A stretch of 64,000 bases of DNA from Elusimicrobium minutum Pei191 (GCF_000020145.1 NC_010644.1:1364001-1428000), one strand, 5' to 3'; shown: positions 8,698-17,758, counted from the stretch's first letter. Made by a program: numbers and translations. The notes: generated by a model from the sequence alone, not told the origin.

Positions 8698-9594
8698 ATG
8701 GACTTTAAAAAAGAATTAAAAGATTTTTTTGGCGATAATTGCCTTTTAGACGAACCTATGCACACGCATACCACTTACAAAACAGGCGGCATGGCGGAGG
8801 CCCTTGTTTACCCTAAAACCGTTGAGGATTGGAGTTTTATTTTAAAACTCGCCAACGTTAATGATTTACCTTTCAGAGTGCTGGGGTTCGGTTCAAACGT
8901 TATAGTAAGCGACAGGGGGTTAAAAGGGATAACGGCCTCAACCAAAAGAATGACTGAGGTTACAATAACAGACACCGCGCTTAAAGCGGAAGCGGGCCTT
9001 GCCTTGGATAAAGCCATAGAAATCGCCGTGGACAGCGGTTTAGCAGGTATGGAAAAAATGTCAGGCATACCGGGCAGTATAGGCGGCGCGGTAAAAATGA
9101 ACGCCGGCGCTTTCGGACAGGAAACTTTTGACAAGCTTGATTATTTTGAAATTATAAACCGTGAAGGCCGCCCGTCAATAATACAGAAAGAGGATTTGCA
9201 GTACGGCTACCGCTGCGTTGCGGGTATAGAGGATTTTATAGTAATATCGGCCGCGTTTGAATTAAAAAAAGATAATTTTAAACAGCTTATTGAATCAAGA
9301 AATTTAATTTTAAGTAAACGCGCTTTAAACCAGCCGCTTGATTTGCCTTCCGCGGGCAGCGTTTTTAAACGCCCTGCGGGTGATTACGCATCGCGCCTTA
9401 TTGACGAGGCCGGGTTAAGGGGTCTTAGCATAGGCGGGGCGAAAGTTTCCGAAAAACACGCCGGTTTTATAGTTAACTTTAACGCCGCCTCTTCGCAGGA
9501 TATTAAAAACTTAATCGATGAAGTACAAAGAATAGTTAAAGAAAAAACAGGCGTAAAATTAGAGCTTGAGCAAATTTTATGGGGGGATTTTTAA
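8698..9594 (+). CDS. murB: UDP-N-acetylenolpyruvoylglucosamine reductase
   Basis: FAD enzyme that reduces enolpyruvyl-UDP-GlcNAc to UDP-MurNAc for peptidoglycan. 298 residues from the ATG at 8698, which has GGGAG seven bases upstream; an adjacent TTG at 8695 is less likely. Visible family segments are the FAD loops LGFGSNVIVSDRG and GIPGSIGGAVKMNAGAFG, the GYR of QYGYRCVAG, the SAGSVFKRP segment with the catalytic Ser, and the C-terminal Glu region LELEQILWG. Length fits the shorter type-II MurB. It ends 1 base before the hypA start. Confidence 0.95.
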   Translation: MDFKKELKDFFGDNCLLDEPMHTHTTYKTGGMAEALVYPKTVEDWSFILKLANVNDLPFRVLGFGSNVIVSDRGLKGITASTKRMTEVTITDTALKAEAGLALDKAIEIAVDSGLAGMEKMSGIPGSIGGAVKMNAGAFGQETFDKLDYFEIINREGRPSIIQKEDLQYGYRCVAGIEDFIVISAAFELKKDNFKQLIESRNLILSKRALNQPLDLPSAGSVFKRPAGDYASRLIDEAGLRGLSIGGAKVSEKHAGFIVNFNAASSQDIKNLIDEVQRIVKEKTGVKLELEQILWGDF

Positions 9595-9595
9595 T

Positions 9596-10000
9596 ATGCA
9601 TGAATGGGCGTTAAGCGACAGTATAGCAAAGGCCGCCTTGGCCATAAAAAACGAGCAGAATCTCAAAGAAATAACCTCAATAACAGTAGTGCTGGGTGAG
9701 GTGCAGGATATTCACGCGGGCGTTTTTAAGGAAATTTTTGACGAAGTAAAGTTACAGCATGCGGGCGTTGAAAAAGCGGAACTTAAAATAGAAACTGAAA
9801 AAGGTTTCTTTAAATGCAATAACTGCAAAACCGAATTCGGTTTTGAGCGGGAAAAACTACCACATGAAACAGCGGAAGACATCCACTTCGTGCCGGAAAC
9901 GCTGCGCCTCTATATCAACTGCCCTAAATGCAAAAGTTCCGACTTTAACATTATAAAAGGCCGCGGGCTTTATATTAAAGAAATTGAAGGGGATAAATAA
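9596..10000 (+). CDS. hypA: [NiFe]-hydrogenase nickel chaperone HypA (archaeal-type spacing)
   Basis: The true start is the ATG at 9596, because HypA must begin Met-His-Glu to bind nickel (here MHEWALSDSI); GGGGGGA lies 8 bases upstream, inside the end of murB. 134 residues. The zinc site is C74-x2-C77 and C109-x2-C112. The 31-residue gap between the pairs is longer than in E. coli HypA (about 13) and resembles the archaeal Thermococcus protein, from memory. It delivers nickel to the hydrogenase large subunit. The next gene starts at the base after its stop codon, so the two are coupled. Confidence 0.92.
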   Translation: MHEWALSDSIAKAALAIKNEQNLKEITSITVVLGEVQDIHAGVFKEIFDEVKLQHAGVEKAELKIETEKGFFKCNNCKTEFGFEREKLPHETAEDIHFVPETLRLYINCPKCKSSDFNIIKGRGLYIKEIEGDK

Positions 10001-10738
10001 ATGAAAGACTTAAATATTGACCCTAGAGTATATTCAATAGCTCCGCGTTTAAGCAAAATAAAAAAAATTATAGCCGTAACAGGTTTTAAAGGAGGCGTTG
10101 GCAAATCAACGGTTTCCTGCCTGCTGGCTTTAGCGCTTGCCGAGCGCGGTTTAAGAACAGGCCTTGCCGACTTGGATTTTGCGGGCGCAAGCTGCCACGC
10201 CATTTTAGGCGTTAAACCGGGGCCTAAAAGTTTATTCCCCAAAGAAATCGAAGGCCTTTTACCTCCTGATATTGAAGGGGTTAAATTTATGTCGCTTTCT
10301 TATTTTACCCAATCACGCGCCGTGCATTTAAGAGGCGCTGACATAACTAATACCATAATAGAACTTTTGGCCGTTACTAACTGGGGCGAATTGGATTTTT
10401 TGGTTTTGGATATGCCGCCGGGCCTTTCAGACACCGCTTTAGATATTATGCGCTATATACCGCAGGCCAAGCTTATCTGTGTAGTAACGCCAAGCGTACT
10501 TTCACAAAACTTGGCGGCGTCTGCTTTACAGTTTTCAAAATACGCCGGAATAGAAACGGCGGGTATAGTTAAAAACCTTTTAACGGACAACTCCCCGCAC
10601 ATAGATTTCGCTAATTTTAAGACCCTCGTGGAATTAAAAACTGATGAAAATTTTGAAAATAATATCGGCGACATTAAAAAACTAAAAAATACCGATATTT
10701 TCAGAAATTTAGAATTAGCGGTTGAAAAATTGGTTTAA
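10001..10738 (+). CDS. MinD/Mrp-family ATPase, likely HypA partner (HypB-AT-like)
   Basis: 245 residues. Deviant Walker A GFKGGVGKST near residues 28-37, switch I region GLADLDFAGASCH, and Walker B region FLVLDMPPGLSDTAL. These are typical of Mrp/NBP35/MinD ATPases. It directly abuts hypA. In Thermococcus an ATPase of this family (HypB-AT) binds HypA and boosts nickel binding, so I infer the same job here in place of the usual GTPase HypB. The alternative is an iron-sulfur carrier of the ApbC type; the CxxC typical of ApbC is not evident. Confidence 0.8.
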   Translation: MKDLNIDPRVYSIAPRLSKIKKIIAVTGFKGGVGKSTVSCLLALALAERGLRTGLADLDFAGASCHAILGVKPGPKSLFPKEIEGLLPPDIEGVKFMSLSYFTQSRAVHLRGADITNTIIELLAVTNWGELDFLVLDMPPGLSDTALDIMRYIPQAKLICVVTPSVLSQNLAASALQFSKYAGIETAGIVKNLLTDNSPHIDFANFKTLVELKTDENFENNIGDIKKLKNTDIFRNLELAVEKLV

Positions 10739-10820
10739 AAGGCTATCCTATTAACATATTGCGGTTTACAGTGCAACTTGCAAACAAAAAAGGTAAAATA
10801 TGTAGAAATAAGGAGATTTT

Positions 10821-11399
10821 ATGAAAAAACTAACCGTAGTAATATGCGCTTTATTAATATTAACATCTGCGGCTTTCGCGCAAAAAACGGCGAAATCCAC
10901 ACAAAACGCTTATACCACTATGGGCTTTTATTATACTTTTGTGGTTAATATGCATGAAGCGGGCACAAGGCAGGAAAAGGTTTATAACCCGATGAATGTT
11001 TTAATGGTTAACCAAACCGGCACAATTTTATTTAAAAAATCTGAATATGAAGATTTAAAAAACAGATTCCAAAAAGCCAGGACCAATACGAGATATGTTT
11101 ACGTGTCCGACCTTATAAACTTAGATCTGAGCCAACTTGGCCAGGGCAAATTTTATAATATGAACGATACGGAAGACAGATTTAAAACTAACGGCAAATA
11201 TTATCTGTTTAATGTTCCTATGCAGCCCGCCACGCAAAGAACAGCGAAGCAAGTAATCCAAGTTCCCGCCATTTTTACAGACTCTAAAGCTAAAAAAGAG
11301 TTTAAAGCTAAATTCGGAGAAGAACCTAATGCGGAATTACAGCATTTTCTTAAGCAAAATCTTTCTGACCCCGACTTTAAAGCTTTACTGGGACAATAA
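10821..11399 (+). CDS. Secreted protein of unknown function
   Basis: 192 residues with a signal peptide (KKLTVVICALLILTSAAFA, then QKT). The mature part is hydrophilic with no Cys and no motif I recognise. The C-terminal half carries a charged stretch (TDSKAKKEFKAKFGEEP). SD AAGGAGATTTT. It stands alone after the hypA operon and is closed by a strong terminator. It could be periplasmic or surface-exposed; I assign no function. Confidence 0.6.
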   Translation: MKKLTVVICALLILTSAAFAQKTAKSTQNAYTTMGFYYTFVVNMHEAGTRQEKVYNPMNVLMVNQTGTILFKKSEYEDLKNRFQKARTNTRYVYVSDLINLDLSQLGQGKFYNMNDTEDRFKTNGKYYLFNVPMQPATQRTAKQVIQVPAIFTDSKAKKEFKAKFGEEPNAELQHFLKQNLSDPDFKALLGQ

Positions 11400-11410
11400 T
11401 TAAAATAATA

Positions 11411-11443
11411 AAAAAGCGGCGGTTTAAAAACCGCCGCTTTTTT
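11411..11443. terminator. Bidirectional intrinsic terminator
   Basis: GC stem gcggcggtt/aaccgccgc flanked by A and T tracts. It lies between the secreted-protein gene (+) and the converging flippase gene (-). Confidence 0.92.
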
Positions 11444-11470
11444 ATTGCTCTTAAAAATATACTTTAGCAT

Positions 11471-12958
11471 TTAAATATATTTTTTATATTTGCCGCGCGC
11501 TAAGTAAGCAAGTAAAGCAAAACAAACAACATAAATTGAACCGCAAATAAAAATCCTTAAAAAAAGCATATCAATAAATTTTGCCGCCGCAATACTCGGC
11601 GCAAGTGAAACAAGCCCAAAAACCAAAACAGAAAGCATAAGAAAAATTGTTTTTTTATGGCTTATAAAATTTAAATATTTAGACAAAAACACAGGCGCTA
11701 AACAAAGCCAAAAAACATTGCCCCAGAAAAAAGCTACCGGGTACCCCAGCGGGCCTATTTGGCGCATACAAATTAAAATAAGCGCCGCGAAAACAACCGC
11801 GTTAATAAACTGGTATTTAAAAAATTCTTTTAATCTGCGTTCGGCAGAGGCTAAATTTCTGTGTAAATACACGGGCAGTAAAAGTATTATACTGGGCATG
11901 AAAAAAGAAACAAACAAACTTGTCTGTCTCACGTTTTCGGAACTGAAGCTGCCCCTTTTGAAAAACAAAGTTACTATATCATATGAAAACGCCGCCGTAA
12001 AAACCGCCACAGGCGTCATAATAAGCAAAAGGACAGTGAGGTTTTGGTAAAAATAATCAGCCAGGTTTTTGGTGTTTTTCTCGGTAGAAAGCTCGTTAAA
12101 TTTGATTCTTGTTACGGCGGTTATGCGGTTGGTAATAATTTCCGTAGGGGAATCAAAAATCTGTTTAGCGTAGTTAAGCGCGCTTAACACGCCCGAGCCA
12201 AACCCCGTCATTAAAAACAATGGCAAAAAAGAGTTAATTAAAACAAGTATTTCCCCGCCTAAAGAGCCTAAGCTGTTTTTTATAAAATTCTTATCAACAG
12301 ATTCCAAAGAAGGCGTTATTTTCCAGTCAAGTTTAACAAACATTATTAAAACACAGGCCGCGCTTTGTATAAACTGCGCGGCTATAAAACCGCACAGCAT
12401 AGCGGCTACGCCCAAAGTTTTATGAAAGCAAAGTAAAAGCAGCAAGGGCAAAGCGGCGTTAAGCGGGCTTAAATAAGCTATGCCGAATATTCTGTGACGT
12501 TCCAAAATATTAATTAAAAGCTGCGTAAGCAGTAAAAAAGCGAAATAAATTAAAGCCAGAACAAACAGGCTTTCCGCCGCGGGGGTGATAATATTAAAGC
12601 GTGAAATTAAATTAAGCCAAAACCCGGGCGTAACTCCCCCAAAAACAATAAAAATAAACCCAGCCGCGATATAAAAATATATAAACAAATTTAAAAATTT
12701 AATTTCACTTTCTTTACTTTGTTTAGCAATATAAGAAGCATGGGGAATAACCACATTGGTATTGTAAGAAAGGGCCAGGTTTGAGCCTATGCCCGCCGCC
12801 ATAATAAGGTAAAAATAAATATCCGTGCCGTAATAAGCGCCGAAGAGAAAGGCTATTATAATACTGTTTATAAAAGAAAGCAATTTCCATACGCAGCTGC
12901 ACGCAACGCTTACCACAGCGCCTTTCCTATACGAATATTCATTAAAAAGTCTTTTCAT
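11471..12958 (-). CDS. MurJ/MviN-like lipid flippase (MOP superfamily)
   Basis: 495 residues, almost entirely hydrophobic with about 13-14 predicted membrane helices. The segment LFFKRGSFSSENVRQTS matches the MurJ/MviN signature (FxRGxF followed by an acidic helix start). Relatives flip lipid II or polysaccharide-linked undecaprenyl lipids across the inner membrane. It may be the cell's MurJ or a paralogue for exported glycans. It starts at ATG 12958 without a Shine-Dalgarno, 7 bases after a TATAAT. Confidence 0.82.
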   Translation of the reverse strand: MKRLFNEYSYRKGAVVSVACSCVWKLLSFINSIIIAFLFGAYYGTDIYFYLIMAAGIGSNLALSYNTNVVIPHASYIAKQSKESEIKFLNLFIYFYIAAGFIFIVFGGVTPGFWLNLISRFNIITPAAESLFVLALIYFAFLLLTQLLINILERHRIFGIAYLSPLNAALPLLLLLCFHKTLGVAAMLCGFIAAQFIQSAACVLIMFVKLDWKITPSLESVDKNFIKNSLGSLGGEILVLINSFLPLFLMTGFGSGVLSALNYAKQIFDSPTEIITNRITAVTRIKFNELSTEKNTKNLADYFYQNLTVLLLIMTPVAVFTAAFSYDIVTLFFKRGSFSSENVRQTSLFVSFFMPSIILLLPVYLHRNLASAERRLKEFFKYQFINAVVFAALILICMRQIGPLGYPVAFFWGNVFWLCLAPVFLSKYLNFISHKKTIFLMLSVLVFGLVSLAPSIAAAKFIDMLFLRIFICGSIYVVCFALLAYLARGKYKKYI

Positions 12959-12965
12959 ATTTGAT

Positions 12966-12971
12966 ATTATA
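12966..12971 (-). promoter_or_regulatory. -10 box giving a probable leaderless start for the flippase gene
   Basis: TATAAT on the minus strand, separated by 7 bases (ATCAAAT) from ATG 12958. There is no purine-rich ribosome site, so the transcript would begin at or next to the start codon. Confidence 0.5.
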
Positions 12972-13006
12972 TTAATTAATTACTATTTTTAACGGAAACA
13001 ACTAAA

Positions 13007-14425
13007 ATGACACAATTTGAACCTGTAATAGGCCTTGAAATACATTTGCAGTTAAACACAAACAGCAAACTTTTTTGTTCCTGCCCCAGCGGCATGGCGG
13101 ATAACCCCATTCCAAACTCGGCGGTATGCCCCGTATGTACGGCTCAGCCGGGCACATTGCCCGTTCTTAATAAAGGTGCTGTGGAACTCGCGGTAAAAGC
13201 CGCTTTGGCTTTAAATCTTGAAATAAATAAAATATCTTTATTTGACCGCAAAAATTATTTTTACCCCGACCTTCCCAAAGGCTACCAGATAACGCAGCTT
13301 TTTAAACCGATATCCGAACACGGTTGGCTTGAAGTAAACGGCCGTAAAGTAGGCATTACAAGGGCGCATATGGAAGAGGACGCCGGTAAATCAATACACC
13401 ACGCCTCTTACAGTTTGATTGACTGGAACCGCGCCGGAACCCCTCTTTTGGAAATAGTTTCCGAGCCTGAAATCCACAGCGCTGACGAAGCTTACGAATT
13501 TTTAACCAAGCTCAAAAGCAATGTTTCCTGGGTAGGCGCCTCCAACGCCGACATGGAAAAAGGCGAACTGAGAGTAGACGTTAATATTTCTCTCAGACCC
13601 GCGGGTATAAAAACCTTTGGAACAAAGGTTGAAATCAAAAACCTTAACTCATTTAAAGCCGTTCGTGACGCTATTAACGTTGAAATTGAAAGACAGACGG
13701 AAATGCTTAACGAGGGCAAAAAAATAAAGCAGGAAACGCTTCTTTTTGATAAAGAAAAAGGAGAAACCGTTTCCATGCGCTCTAAAGAAGACGCTTTAGA
13801 TTACAGATATTTCCCCGATCCGGACCTTCCGCCTTTAGTTTTGGCTGACGAATGGCTGGAAAGCGTTATAGCCTCCAGGCCGGAAATGCCTGCCCGGCGC
13901 AAAGAAAGATTTACAAAAGATTACGGCCTGTCGGACTATGACGCAGGCGTGCTTACAAGCGAACGCGCCCTTTCCGAATACTATGAAGACACCGTAAAAA
14001 CAGGCGCTAACCCTAAAAACGCAGCAAACTGGATAACCACGGACCTGCTTGGCGCCATAAACGCGGCAAAACTTGACATTAACGACTGCCCTGTAACGGC
14101 AAAACAGCTTGGGACTATAGTTACGCTTACAGATAGCGGCAAAATATCCCGCGCGCAGGCCAAAAAAGTTTTTGAACAGTGCTGGCAAACCAAAAAAGAT
14201 CCCGAAGTTATTGTAAAAGAACTTGGACTTGAACAAGTCTCCGACGAGAATCAGCTTGAAACATGGGCAAAAGAAGCTATTGCGGAAAACCCTAAAATAG
14301 TGTCTGACGTAAAAAGCGGCAACCCTAAAGCCATCGGCGCTCTTATAGGCAGCGTTATGAAAAAAAGCAAGGGTAAAGCTAACCCCGGGAAAATGAACGA
14401 AATCTTTGCAAAACTTTTACAATAA
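13007..14425 (+). CDS. gatB: Asp-tRNA(Asn)/Glu-tRNA(Gln) amidotransferase subunit B
   Basis: 472 residues, normal length. It activates misacylated Glu-tRNA(Gln) or Asp-tRNA(Asn) by phosphorylation for transamidation. The N-terminus FEPVIGLEIHLQLNTNSKLFC is diagnostic, followed by zinc-site cysteines CSCPSG and CPVCTAQPG, the AHMEEDAGKS motif and a C-terminal YqeY-like helical tail (about residues 325-472). gatA and gatC are not adjacent. The upstream ACGGAAACAAC is a weak ribosome site. Confidence 0.97.
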   Translation: MTQFEPVIGLEIHLQLNTNSKLFCSCPSGMADNPIPNSAVCPVCTAQPGTLPVLNKGAVELAVKAALALNLEINKISLFDRKNYFYPDLPKGYQITQLFKPISEHGWLEVNGRKVGITRAHMEEDAGKSIHHASYSLIDWNRAGTPLLEIVSEPEIHSADEAYEFLTKLKSNVSWVGASNADMEKGELRVDVNISLRPAGIKTFGTKVEIKNLNSFKAVRDAINVEIERQTEMLNEGKKIKQETLLFDKEKGETVSMRSKEDALDYRYFPDPDLPPLVLADEWLESVIASRPEMPARRKERFTKDYGLSDYDAGVLTSERALSEYYEDTVKTGANPKNAANWITTDLLGAINAAKLDINDCPVTAKQLGTIVTLTDSGKISRAQAKKVFEQCWQTKKDPEVIVKELGLEQVSDENQLETWAKEAIAENPKIVSDVKSGNPKAIGALIGSVMKKSKGKANPGKMNEIFAKLLQ

Positions 14426-14484
14426 ACACATAAAAGTTTTGTAAAATTACTTTATAGGAAACAAATATAGATAAGGAGACATAA

Positions 14485-15003
14485 ATGAAGAACTTAATTA
14501 AAATTGCAATGGTCGCATGCTTGGTATTAAGCATTGCCGCCTGCAGAAAAAACGTACAGAATGACGATATGTTAGCGGATGAAAACCTTTCCGCCCCTAC
14601 GACTGTAGATGTAGTCGTTGAAGAAACCCCCGTAATCATTGACGTGCAAAACACGGAAATCGCGTTACGCCAGGTTAACTTCGCGCTTGATAAATATAAT
14701 CTTTCCGACGCTGCTAAAAAAGTCTTAGCTGATAACGCCGCTTTAATCAAAACAAAAACGGCAAATGCCGCTTTTAACATTGTAGTTGAAGGCCACTGCG
14801 ATGAAAGAGGCACAATTTCTTACAACATCGCTCTCGGTGAAAAAAGAGCCAATGAAGTTAAGAATTACTATACAAGACTCGGCGTTCCCGCAAAGAACAT
14901 CGTTACCGTTTCTTACGGTGAAGAAAAGCCCCTCTGCTATGACGCTACAGAAAACTGCTACGCCAAAAACAGAAGAGCTGAAACAGTCTTAACAGTAAAA
15001 TAA
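14485..15003 (+). CDS. pal: Peptidoglycan-associated lipoprotein Pal
   Basis: 172 residues. Lipoprotein signal ending LSIAAC (Cys 20), then an OmpA-like domain with VEGHCDERGTISYNIALGEKRA, which contains the diaminopimelate-binding Asp/Arg region. The protein anchors the outer membrane to peptidoglycan and binds TolB. SD AAGGAGACATAA. It heads a pal-cpoB-tolB operon, an order reversed relative to the proteobacterial tolB-pal-cpoB; tolQ, tolR and tolA are not in the window. Confidence 0.93.
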   Translation: MKNLIKIAMVACLVLSIAACRKNVQNDDMLADENLSAPTTVDVVVEETPVIIDVQNTEIALRQVNFALDKYNLSDAAKKVLADNAALIKTKTANAAFNIVVEGHCDERGTISYNIALGEKRANEVKNYYTRLGVPAKNIVTVSYGEEKPLCYDATENCYAKNRRAETVLTVK

Positions 15004-15032
15004 ATTATTTTTAAAAAGGAGCCCGGACTTAT

Positions 15033-15722
15033 ATGAAAAATTTAACTAAAACATTTTTTATTTTAGCTTTGGGCTTCTTTTTTATGGGCTGTCTGGCAAG
15101 CGATAAAGACATGAGCGCCCTTAAAGAACAAATGGTTGAGCTTAACAGAGCTCTTGCCACAATGCAGGCCAACCAGGCTGATTTGGGCGCTAAGATGGAT
15201 GAGCTTTCCTCAGACATCAGCGTTAATAATGAAAACCTGCAGGAAACCAATTTACAATTAACCCGTTTATCCTCTAAGTTGGACGATTTGTCCATAGCCA
15301 CAACGGCCGTAGCGCAAATGCAGGCGGAAGCTTCTGCAAAAGCGGTAATACTTCCCACAACGGTTTTTGAAACGGCAAAAGTAAACCTTGACGACAAAAA
15401 GTATGACAGCGCCATTGAAGGTTTTAAATTATATATAGAAAAATTTCCCGAAGGCGAACTTGTGCAGGAAGCTTATAATTTAATAGGCGACGCGTACTTT
15501 GCTAAAAAAGAATATAAATCCGCCGCCATAGAATACGCCAATTTAATTAAAAAATACCCGAAAAGCAAAAAAACGCCTTCTTACAGACTTAAATATGCAA
15601 AATCCATTATTCCTTTAAATAAAAAGACTGAAGCAAAACAGTATTTGCAGTCTATTATACAGGATTATCCTAAATCATCCGAAGCTAAAGTAGCTCAAAG
15701 AGAACTCGGTAAATTAAAATGA
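15033..15722 (+). CDS. cpoB: Tol-Pal system coordinator CpoB/YbgF-like lipoprotein
   Basis: 229 residues. Signal ending FFFMGC suggests a lipoprotein (Cys 20), unlike soluble periplasmic E. coli CpoB. Residues 25-95 form a coiled coil (KEQMVELNRALATMQ, DELSSDISVNNENLQ) used for trimerisation. Residues 110-229 hold about three TPR units (DSAIEGFKLYIEKFPEG, AYFAKKEYKSAAIEYANL). CpoB ties peptidoglycan synthesis to outer-membrane constriction. Its stop overlaps the tolB start by 4 bases (ATGA). Confidence 0.9.
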   Translation: MKNLTKTFFILALGFFFMGCLASDKDMSALKEQMVELNRALATMQANQADLGAKMDELSSDISVNNENLQETNLQLTRLSSKLDDLSIATTAVAQMQAEASAKAVILPTTVFETAKVNLDDKKYDSAIEGFKLYIEKFPEGELVQEAYNLIGDAYFAKKEYKSAAIEYANLIKKYPKSKKTPSYRLKYAKSIIPLNKKTEAKQYLQSIIQDYPKSSEAKVAQRELGKLK

Positions 15723-17005
15723 AAAAAATAAAATTATTAATACTTGCCATGCTTTTAATATGCACGGCAGCAATATCTTACGCACAGTCAGACGTGTATA
15801 TAGGCATAGCATCCCGCGGGGGAAACGCGCTTCCAAAGCTTGGCATAGCCCAGTTTAAATATGACGAAGGCTCAAAAAAAGCCGCCGCGCAAGTACGCGA
15901 TATTATGCGCGCGGACTTAATGTTTAGCAGGCATTTTGACATAAGTGAAAAAGGCCCTAAAATAGATACAGCTAACATTGTAAAAACCCTTGAGGAATGG
16001 CAAAAAAACACTTTTTCCGAATTTGTTCTCTACGGCGAAGTATCCTCCGAAGGCGAGGATTTTATTATTAATATTTTTATTTATAACACTTCTGAAAAAA
16101 AGCCCGTTTTCGCCCGCAGTTACAGAGGCAAAGAAAACGCGCTTAGGCGTTTATCACACATAGCGAGCGACCAGGTTGTAAAAGAACTTACCGGAAAAAG
16201 AGGCATCGCCGACACTCGAATAGCTTTTGCCAATAGCGCCACGGGAAATAAAGAAATTTATATAGCGGACTACGACGGCGCTAACTTAAAAAAACTTACG
16301 ACTGACCGCTCCATAGCGCTTTTACCCCGCTGGTCTAAAGACGGCAAAATTTATTACACCTCTTACAGATATAAAAACCCGGACGTGTTTTCCATTGATT
16401 TAGCGGCGGGCAAAGTTTCGCCCGTGGCTATAACAAAAGGATTGGAACTTATAGGCGGCGTATCACCGGACGGACGTTCCATTATTTTAACCCGCTCCGG
16501 CGGCACAAACCCAAGCATTTTTGAAATAAATTTAGAAACGGGCAAAAGCGTGCAGTTAACAGATAAAGCGGGGGTGGACGGGTCCCCCTCATATTCGCCT
16601 GACGGCCGTTTTATAACATTTGTTTCAAACCGCTCGGGCAACCCGCAGATTTATGTTATGGATTTGCAAAACGGCTCAACAAGGCGCATAACCTCAAGTC
16701 TTAACTGGGCGGATACGCCCCAGTGGTCCCCAACCGGAGAATGGATTGTATTCGCGGGCAGAACAGCCGCCCAAAATCCTATAGACATATTTTTAGTTGA
16801 TATCACAGGTACGCAGATAAGGCAGCTTACGTCGGACTCGGCTAATAATGAGGACCCTACCTGGTCACCCGACGGCCGTTTTATTGCGTTTACAACCACC
16901 CGCAAAGGCCGCAGGCAGCTTTATGTAATGGACGCGGACGGCAGCGCTCCTCATTTACTGGCTGATATACCGGGCAACTCATACACTCCGCACTGGTCAA
17001 TGTAA
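15719..17005 (+). CDS. tolB: Tol-Pal translocation protein TolB
   Basis: 428 residues, as in E. coli (430). Signal peptide (KLLILAMLLICTAAISYA), an N-terminal alpha/beta domain to about residue 160, then a six-bladed propeller with repeated PxWSPDGRFIAF-type units (SPSYSPDGRFITF, PQWSPTGEW, PTWSPDGRFIAF). It is the periplasmic partner of Pal. Translationally coupled to cpoB. Confidence 0.96.
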   Translation: MKKIKLLILAMLLICTAAISYAQSDVYIGIASRGGNALPKLGIAQFKYDEGSKKAAAQVRDIMRADLMFSRHFDISEKGPKIDTANIVKTLEEWQKNTFSEFVLYGEVSSEGEDFIINIFIYNTSEKKPVFARSYRGKENALRRLSHIASDQVVKELTGKRGIADTRIAFANSATGNKEIYIADYDGANLKKLTTDRSIALLPRWSKDGKIYYTSYRYKNPDVFSIDLAAGKVSPVAITKGLELIGGVSPDGRSIILTRSGGTNPSIFEINLETGKSVQLTDKAGVDGSPSYSPDGRFITFVSNRSGNPQIYVMDLQNGSTRRITSSLNWADTPQWSPTGEWIVFAGRTAAQNPIDIFLVDITGTQIRQLTSDSANNEDPTWSPDGRFIAFTTTRKGRRQLYVMDADGSAPHLLADIPGNSYTPHWSM

Positions 17006-17018
17006 AATGTTAATTTTA

Positions 17019-17050
17019 AAAAGCCCCGATCTTTTGAGTGGGGCTTTTTT
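17019..17050 (+). terminator. Intrinsic terminator of the pal-cpoB-tolB operon
   Basis: Stem aagcccc/ggggctt with a 12-base loop followed by TTTTTT, about 15 bases after the tolB stop codon. Confidence 0.85.
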
Positions 17051-17242
17051 AATTCCCGATATATCAGCCAGTAAATGCATAGTTATTTAACCGCATTTAT
17101 ATTTGCCGGCATTTTAACTAACCCCACCGGGGTGCGGAAATTAGTAAAGTCCATGCTACCGCCTAAATACGGCACAATACAAATAAGAAGTTTAATAAAA
17201 CATAAAACGCAAAATTAAATAAGAATAATTTAATAACCAAAT
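17051..17242. other. Intergenic stretch without a recognisable gene
   Basis: About 190 bases between two terminators. It contains a short hairpin accccaccggggt near 17125 but no open frame with a ribosome site, no tRNA and no repeat that I can see. Confidence 0.5.
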
Positions 17243-17275
17243 AAAAAAGCCCTTCGGGTATATCCCGAAGGGCTT
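17243..17275 (-). terminator. Intrinsic terminator of the pilin gene
   Basis: Perfect 12-bp stem aagcccttcggg/cccgaagggctt with loop TATAT. On the minus strand it is followed by a T-tract (complement of 17243-17248). Confidence 0.93.
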
Positions 17276-17295
17276 AAAACTTTAATTAATACTGT

Positions 17296-17754
17296 TTAGT
17301 TAATATTAAGAGCTTTACAAATATTCGCATCACCCGTACCGACGGCACAGGTCCTGCTCGTGGTAGCGCCGTTTGTTAGAACAAACGCTATCGAGTATTG
17401 TTTGCTGCTGGCTGACCCTGTGGTCGTGCCTACCCTTCTGTAAGCGGTAATTGTAAGAGTTGTCGTAGGGCTGGCGGGCGTGGCAACATAGTCAAATTTT
17501 GACGTTGCTGTAGTAGCAGGCGGTTCAATATCTAAATTACCGGTAGCAGAAATATCAATACCGTTATATGTATTATTCATGAGGTAGAATCTGTTGGCTG
17601 CGTCTGATATTGCTTTAAGGTTGAGTAAAGCCTCCGCTGCGCGGGACTTTTCAACTGTTTTGGTATACTGGGGCAGCGCTATCGCGGCCAAGATACCAAT
17701 AATAAGAACTACAACGAGAAGTTCGATTAATGTGAAACCTTTATTATTTTTCAT
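17296..17754 (-). CDS. Orphan type IV pilin-like protein
   Basis: 152 residues. Short leader MKNNKG, cleavage before FTLIELLVVVLIIGILAAIALP (the class III prepilin signal with Glu5). A helix follows, then a Thr/Ala/Ser-rich beta domain with a C-terminal disulfide candidate, CAVGTGDANIC. No pilus assembly genes are nearby. Elusimicrobium genomes are known, as I recall, for many scattered pilin-like genes, and this fits. The SD AAAGGAGGT is ideal but lies inside a hairpin. Could be a pilus, pseudopilus or secreted product. Confidence 0.88.
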   Translation of the reverse strand: MKNNKGFTLIELLVVVLIIGILAAIALPQYTKTVEKSRAAEALLNLKAISDAANRFYLMNNTYNGIDISATGNLDIEPPATTATSKFDYVATPASPTTTLTITAYRRVGTTTGSASSKQYSIAFVLTNGATTSRTCAVGTGDANICKALNIN

Positions 17755-17758
17755 AAAT

